64,000 nt of DNA from JAVBUP01 sp031555175. GTDB lineage: Bacteria > Bacillota_I > Bacilli_A > Erysipelotrichales > Coprobacillaceae. The stretch is from positions 1-64,000 of the forward strand of contig JAVBUP010000006.1 in NCBI GenBank assembly GCA_031555175.1. The letters are read 5' to 3'. Position 1 is the stretch's first letter; each line of letters begins with the position of its first letter. Below the pieces are notes generated by a model. That model was not told where the DNA came from, made no database searches, and saw only the letters and a program-made list of their open reading frames with translations. Below, in pieces: positions 61,396 through 64,000 of this stretch. Made by a program: the position numbers and the translations under genes.

Positions 61396-62637
61396 CTATA
61401 ATACTTCGGCAAATTCCTTAACGCTAGAGATTTTAAGGTTTTTGTTTTTCGCAATAAAGATGCAAAATGATGCATTAGCAATTCCACCAATAGCAATTAC
61501 CGTTCCTACCCCAATTATATCCGCTAACGGGCCAAAGAGCACCATAGCAATCGGAGTCGCAATAGAAGAAAGCACTTCTAGCATCCCTAATACTCTTCCA
61601 AGTATTTGTGAAGGAGTCTTTTCTTGGATCATAGCACTAATAGGTGCATTAAAGCCTGGTACTGTAATACCAATAGTAAAATATAATAATAAATAAATGA
61701 TAAATGCAGGAGCAAATCCCATCCAGAATTGACATAACCCAAGAATTAAGCAGAATAGAGAAATTGCTTTTGTTTTATCTTTAAAGTCTCCCTTGATTGA
61801 TAAATAGATTCCTCCGACCACCATGCCAATTCCAATCGCCATGTTCACTGCTGATAAATACATTGCATCTTCACCATAATTTAGTGTCACGTGTAAAGAT
61901 GACAACATATTGATTGGCGTAAAGAAAAAGTTTAGACCAACGTTAAACATAATCATAGTAAAGATATACTTTTCTTGTTTGATATATACTAAACCATCTT
62001 TTAGTTCTTGGATTATTCTATTATTAGTATGAGTATTATCATCTGATTCTTTAACTTGATGTTTTGTAATTGGAATCAGTATTAATAATCCTACACCGAT
62101 AATAGCAGTAAATACATCAATACCAAAAATATATTCAATAGGAATCATTTTTACTAACATGGCACCAAATAATGGTGAAATGATTTGAATCACAGAAGCC
62201 ACTGTACTATACATGCTGTTAGCGCGAACCAATTGCTCAGTTGGTACTATATCAGGAATGACAGCTCCAACACAAGGACCTTGAATTCCTGAACCTATCG
62301 AGCGGCATACCATGCATACTAGAATAACCCATATTTCTTGATATCCACAGGCAAAGCAAATTGCTACAGTAAGCGTTGCTAGTGCTGTAAATATATCTGA
62401 GAAAGCAATAAGCTTCTTACGATCATAACGATCTGCCCATACCCCTGAAATAAATGATATAAGAAATCTAGGCATAAATGATGCCATTGATGCGATACTC
62501 ATCATTGTCCCTGATTTAGTCGTATTTGTAATATAAAAAATAATTGCAAATGAAACAAGTGATGATCCAAGTATAGACACTGCTTGTCCCCCAAAAAAGT
62601 AAGCCATATGTTTTTTCCAATTCTTTAACTCTTCCAT
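61396..62637 (-). CDS. MFS exporter (first of tandem pair)
   Basis: This 413-aa protein has twelve predicted membrane helices, with GGQAVSILGSSLVSFAIIFYIT at the start, ISGVWADRYDRKKLIAFSD as motif A and GSGIQGPCVGAVIPDIVP; the same blocks occur in the second copy at 60165-61370. The mid-protein loop is acidic and hydrophilic. It lies behind a promoter overlapped by three equal operator-like sites, so it is probably inducible. Two adjacent paralogues could act separately or as a heteromeric pair. Confidence 0.85.
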   Translation of the reverse strand: MEELKNWKKHMAYFFGGQAVSILGSSLVSFAIIFYITNTTKSGTMMSIASMASFMPRFLISFISGVWADRYDRKKLIAFSDIFTALATLTVAICFACGYQEIWVILVCMVCRSIGSGIQGPCVGAVIPDIVPTEQLVRANSMYSTVASVIQIISPLFGAMLVKMIPIEYIFGIDVFTAIIGVGLLILIPITKHQVKESDDNTHTNNRIIQELKDGLVYIKQEKYIFTMIMFNVGLNFFFTPINMLSSLHVTLNYGEDAMYLSAVNMAIGIGMVVGGIYLSIKGDFKDKTKAISLFCLILGLCQFWMGFAPAFIIYLLLYFTIGITVPGFNAPISAMIQEKTPSQILGRVLGMLEVLSSIATPIAMVLFGPLADIIGVGTVIAIGGIANASFCIFIAKNKNLKISSVKEFAEVL

Positions 62638-62653
62638 ATATTGTCCTCCTACA

Positions 62654-62729
62654 TGTGTATTACACTATTATGTGTTATACACAATGGTGTGTTATGCACA
62701 TATTATACTACTGAATTTAATAATTGCAA
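62654..62729 (-). promoter_or_regulatory. promoter of the MFS operon with three 13-bp operators
   Basis: Minus strand: TTGCAA (62724-62729) and TATAAT (62702-62707) are 16 nt apart. Immediately downstream on the plus strand are TGTGTATTACACT (62654-62666), TGTGTTATACACA (62671-62683) and TGTGTTATGCACA (62688-62700), each starting 17 nt after the previous one. The sites span the predicted start of transcription and the leader up to the SD. No regulator gene is in the visible part. Confidence 0.7.
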
Positions 62730-62749
62730 CTGTTTATTAGAAAATAAAA

Positions 62750-62784
62750 TAAAAAACTCTAATATTAATAAATAATACTAGAGC
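62750..62784 (-). terminator. terminator of the lactate-permease-type gene
   Basis: CTCTAATATTA (62757-62767) pairs with TAATACTAGAG (62773-62783) with one wobble. TTTTTT follows on the minus strand. Confidence 0.7.
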
Positions 62785-62804
62785 AAATATTAGATTATTA
62801 GTCT

Positions 62805-64000
62805 TTATACAAAATATAATAGCAACATCGTTAAAATCCCAATCATTGAGCAGGATAAAACAGTAATGGCTAGTCCCTTTTTGAATGTAGGCTTAACAGC
62901 ATCAGACTCATATAAAACTTCAGATGCAATGATAATTGGGAATATTCCAATGACAGATGCTACTGCTGACCCAAGTTGTTGGCTTGCACCAATTATTTGT
63001 GTATTAAGATTACTTATAGCTGCAATATCAAATTGGAATCTTGCAAATAACATATCCCCCATATTCGCACCACCAGTTAGTAATGTTCCAAGAGCTGCTA
63101 CAAATGGAGATATCATCCCCCAAAGTGATCCAATAAATAGACCCGTTTGGTCAGATAAATACATTGACATTGAGTTACTACCCTCTACCCCACCAAAACT
63201 ACTTGTAAAGATAACTATAACAATACATATTCCAACAAGTTGAAAAGCAATGTTGTGTAATAACTCAGTTAACTTCTCAGTTATCTGTTCCACATCGTCT
63301 AGTTTTAAGCGATAAAAATATATCATTAGCAATCCAAACAAGAAGCAAATTGTCCCAGGAGACGTTAGTAATTGAAATGATGCTCCCGGTAGATATGGAT
63401 ATGCTGGAAAATCAATGACCACTTTCTTTAATGCTTCTCCTAATGGTTCAATGATTTGTAGAATCAAAGAGAAAATAGTAAATAGCGCAAACGGAAATAA
63501 CATATTAAATACTGAAATGGATGGTTTGTCCATCTCTACATCAGTCTTTCTTCTTATTGCTACATCTGGTATCATAATATTATTTTTAATCATATAAATT
63601 GATACTAGAATTGTTAACATTGATGGTATAACAGCAGCTAACTTATATGATACAAAATATGTCAATACAGTAGAACTAGATAAATATATCAAAGATGTTG
63701 TTACAGTAAAGGGAATCATGGCTTTAAAATCTTTAATTGAGCATTTATTAAAGCGAACTGTAACAAAGTATAACGCCAATAATGGAAACATCATATTCAC
63801 AAAATATGATAGTAATCCAGTGATGATAGATACATTACTGATATAAGATTCAGCTGATGAAAAAACTGCCCCAAATATATTAGAACTTGTAAGCCCACCT
63901 ATAGAACTTGATAATCCATTAGAAAAAGATCCAAAAGATGAACAAAATGCGGTACCTAGTAATGAAATAAATATTGAGTGCTTCTTATCAAAATTAAGAG
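62805..64000 (-). CDS. lactate permease (LctP)-type transporter, 5' end outside window
   Basis: The frame stays open from its stop at 62805 to the right edge, giving about 398 residues of a larger membrane protein; the family is about 500-560 residues long. It has many hydrophobic helices, the TGGANMGDMLFARFQFDIA segment that corresponds to the TGSxTSxNxLFxxLQ motif of LctP carriers, and a related SFGSFSNGLSSSIGGLTSSN stretch near the edge. These proteins import L- or D-lactate or glycolate with protons. GTG 63800 should not be taken as the start, since coding sequence clearly continues upstream. Confidence 0.7.
   Translation of the reverse strand, partial: LNFDKKHSIFISLLGTAFCSSFGSFSNGLSSSIGGLTSSNIFGAVFSSAESYISNVSIITGLLSYFVNMMFPLLALYFVTVRFNKCSIKDFKAMIPFTVTTSLIYLSSSTVLTYFVSYKLAAVIPSMLTILVSIYMIKNNIMIPDVAIRRKTDVEMDKPSISVFNMLFPFALFTIFSLILQIIEPLGEALKKVVIDFPAYPYLPGASFQLLTSPGTICFLFGLLMIYFYRLKLDDVEQITEKLTELLHNIAFQLVGICIVIVIFTSSFGGVEGSNSMSMYLSDQTGLFIGSLWGMISPFVAALGTLLTGGANMGDMLFARFQFDIAAISNLNTQIIGASQQLGSAVASVIGIFPIIIASEVLYESDAVKPTFKKGLAITVLSCSMIGILTMLLLYFV

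Noticed and set aside
1..64000. tRNA or rRNA genes
   Set aside because: No cloverleaf-like segments with a GGTTCGAATCC-type arm or rRNA core sequence were noticed; a covariance search would be decisive.

Overview
The window is AT-rich Bacillota-type DNA. Shine-Dalgarno sites are strong (AGGAGG or AGGGGTGA), almost all genes lie on the minus strand, and TGG encodes Trp while TGA serves as a stop (recO and the DUF1430 gene end in TGA), so the code is standard. A PerR/rubrerythrin pair, three T-box-controlled aminoacyl-tRNA synthetases, Gram-positive wall enzymes and a rather short DnaE fit an anaerobic, wall-bearing low-GC Firmicute, perhaps of the Erysipelotrichia or a neighbouring lineage. 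The exact taxon is inference; no rRNA or tRNA gene was seen.

Layout: 1-7.3 kb is accessory and carbohydrate metabolism: a transposase-like fragment at the edge, an APH-type kinase, an operon of three Gfo/Idh/MocA dehydrogenases plus a UPF0303 protein behind a cre-like site, a DUF5131 protein and a GH4 6-phospho-glycosidase. 7.4-18.2 kb holds a CoA-disulfide reductase with a rhodanese tail, a 1436-aa repeat-rich surface protein, a lipoprotein esterase with an AraC regulator, and a DUF1538 membrane protein paired with a two-domain PII-like protein. 18.4-26.9 kb is mixed: an Ig-like lipoprotein, a putative immunity protein, dtd, an orphan spike/PAAR-like pair, threonine aldolase, methyltransferases, a HAD phosphatase, rlmCD and acetyltransferases. 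26.9-34 kb is a conserved core (recO-era-cdd-dgkA-ybeY, then dnaE) interrupted by a ZnuA-like lipoprotein that appears to lack its metal ligands.

34-44.8 kb holds secreted and membrane proteins (a giant glucosaminidase, an M50-like protease), the Val T-box/DUF4375/valS operon, and perR-rubrerythrin. 44.9-49.3 kb is the most unusual part: a lactococcin-972-like module (DUF1430 membrane protein, frameshifted ABC ATPase, 71-aa secreted peptide) and a lipoprotein, bounded by ileS itself and by a decayed second copy of the ileS 3' end. 49.4-59.5 kb is core again: ileS, a DivIVA-like protein, rlmH, walJ, an M23 peptidase and pheST. 59.6-64 kb holds a GNAT, two tandem MFS exporters behind a three-site operator, and a truncated lactate-permease-type transporter.

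The most promising undescribed signal is a 34-nt hairpin found twice (5895-5928 and 48173-48206), each time followed on the minus strand by an intrinsic terminator. Its 18-nt loop is nearly invariant and contains ACCCCUA, the complement of the UAGGGGU Shine-Dalgarno sites used in this same window. It may be a family of small regulatory RNAs or a riboswitch-like element.
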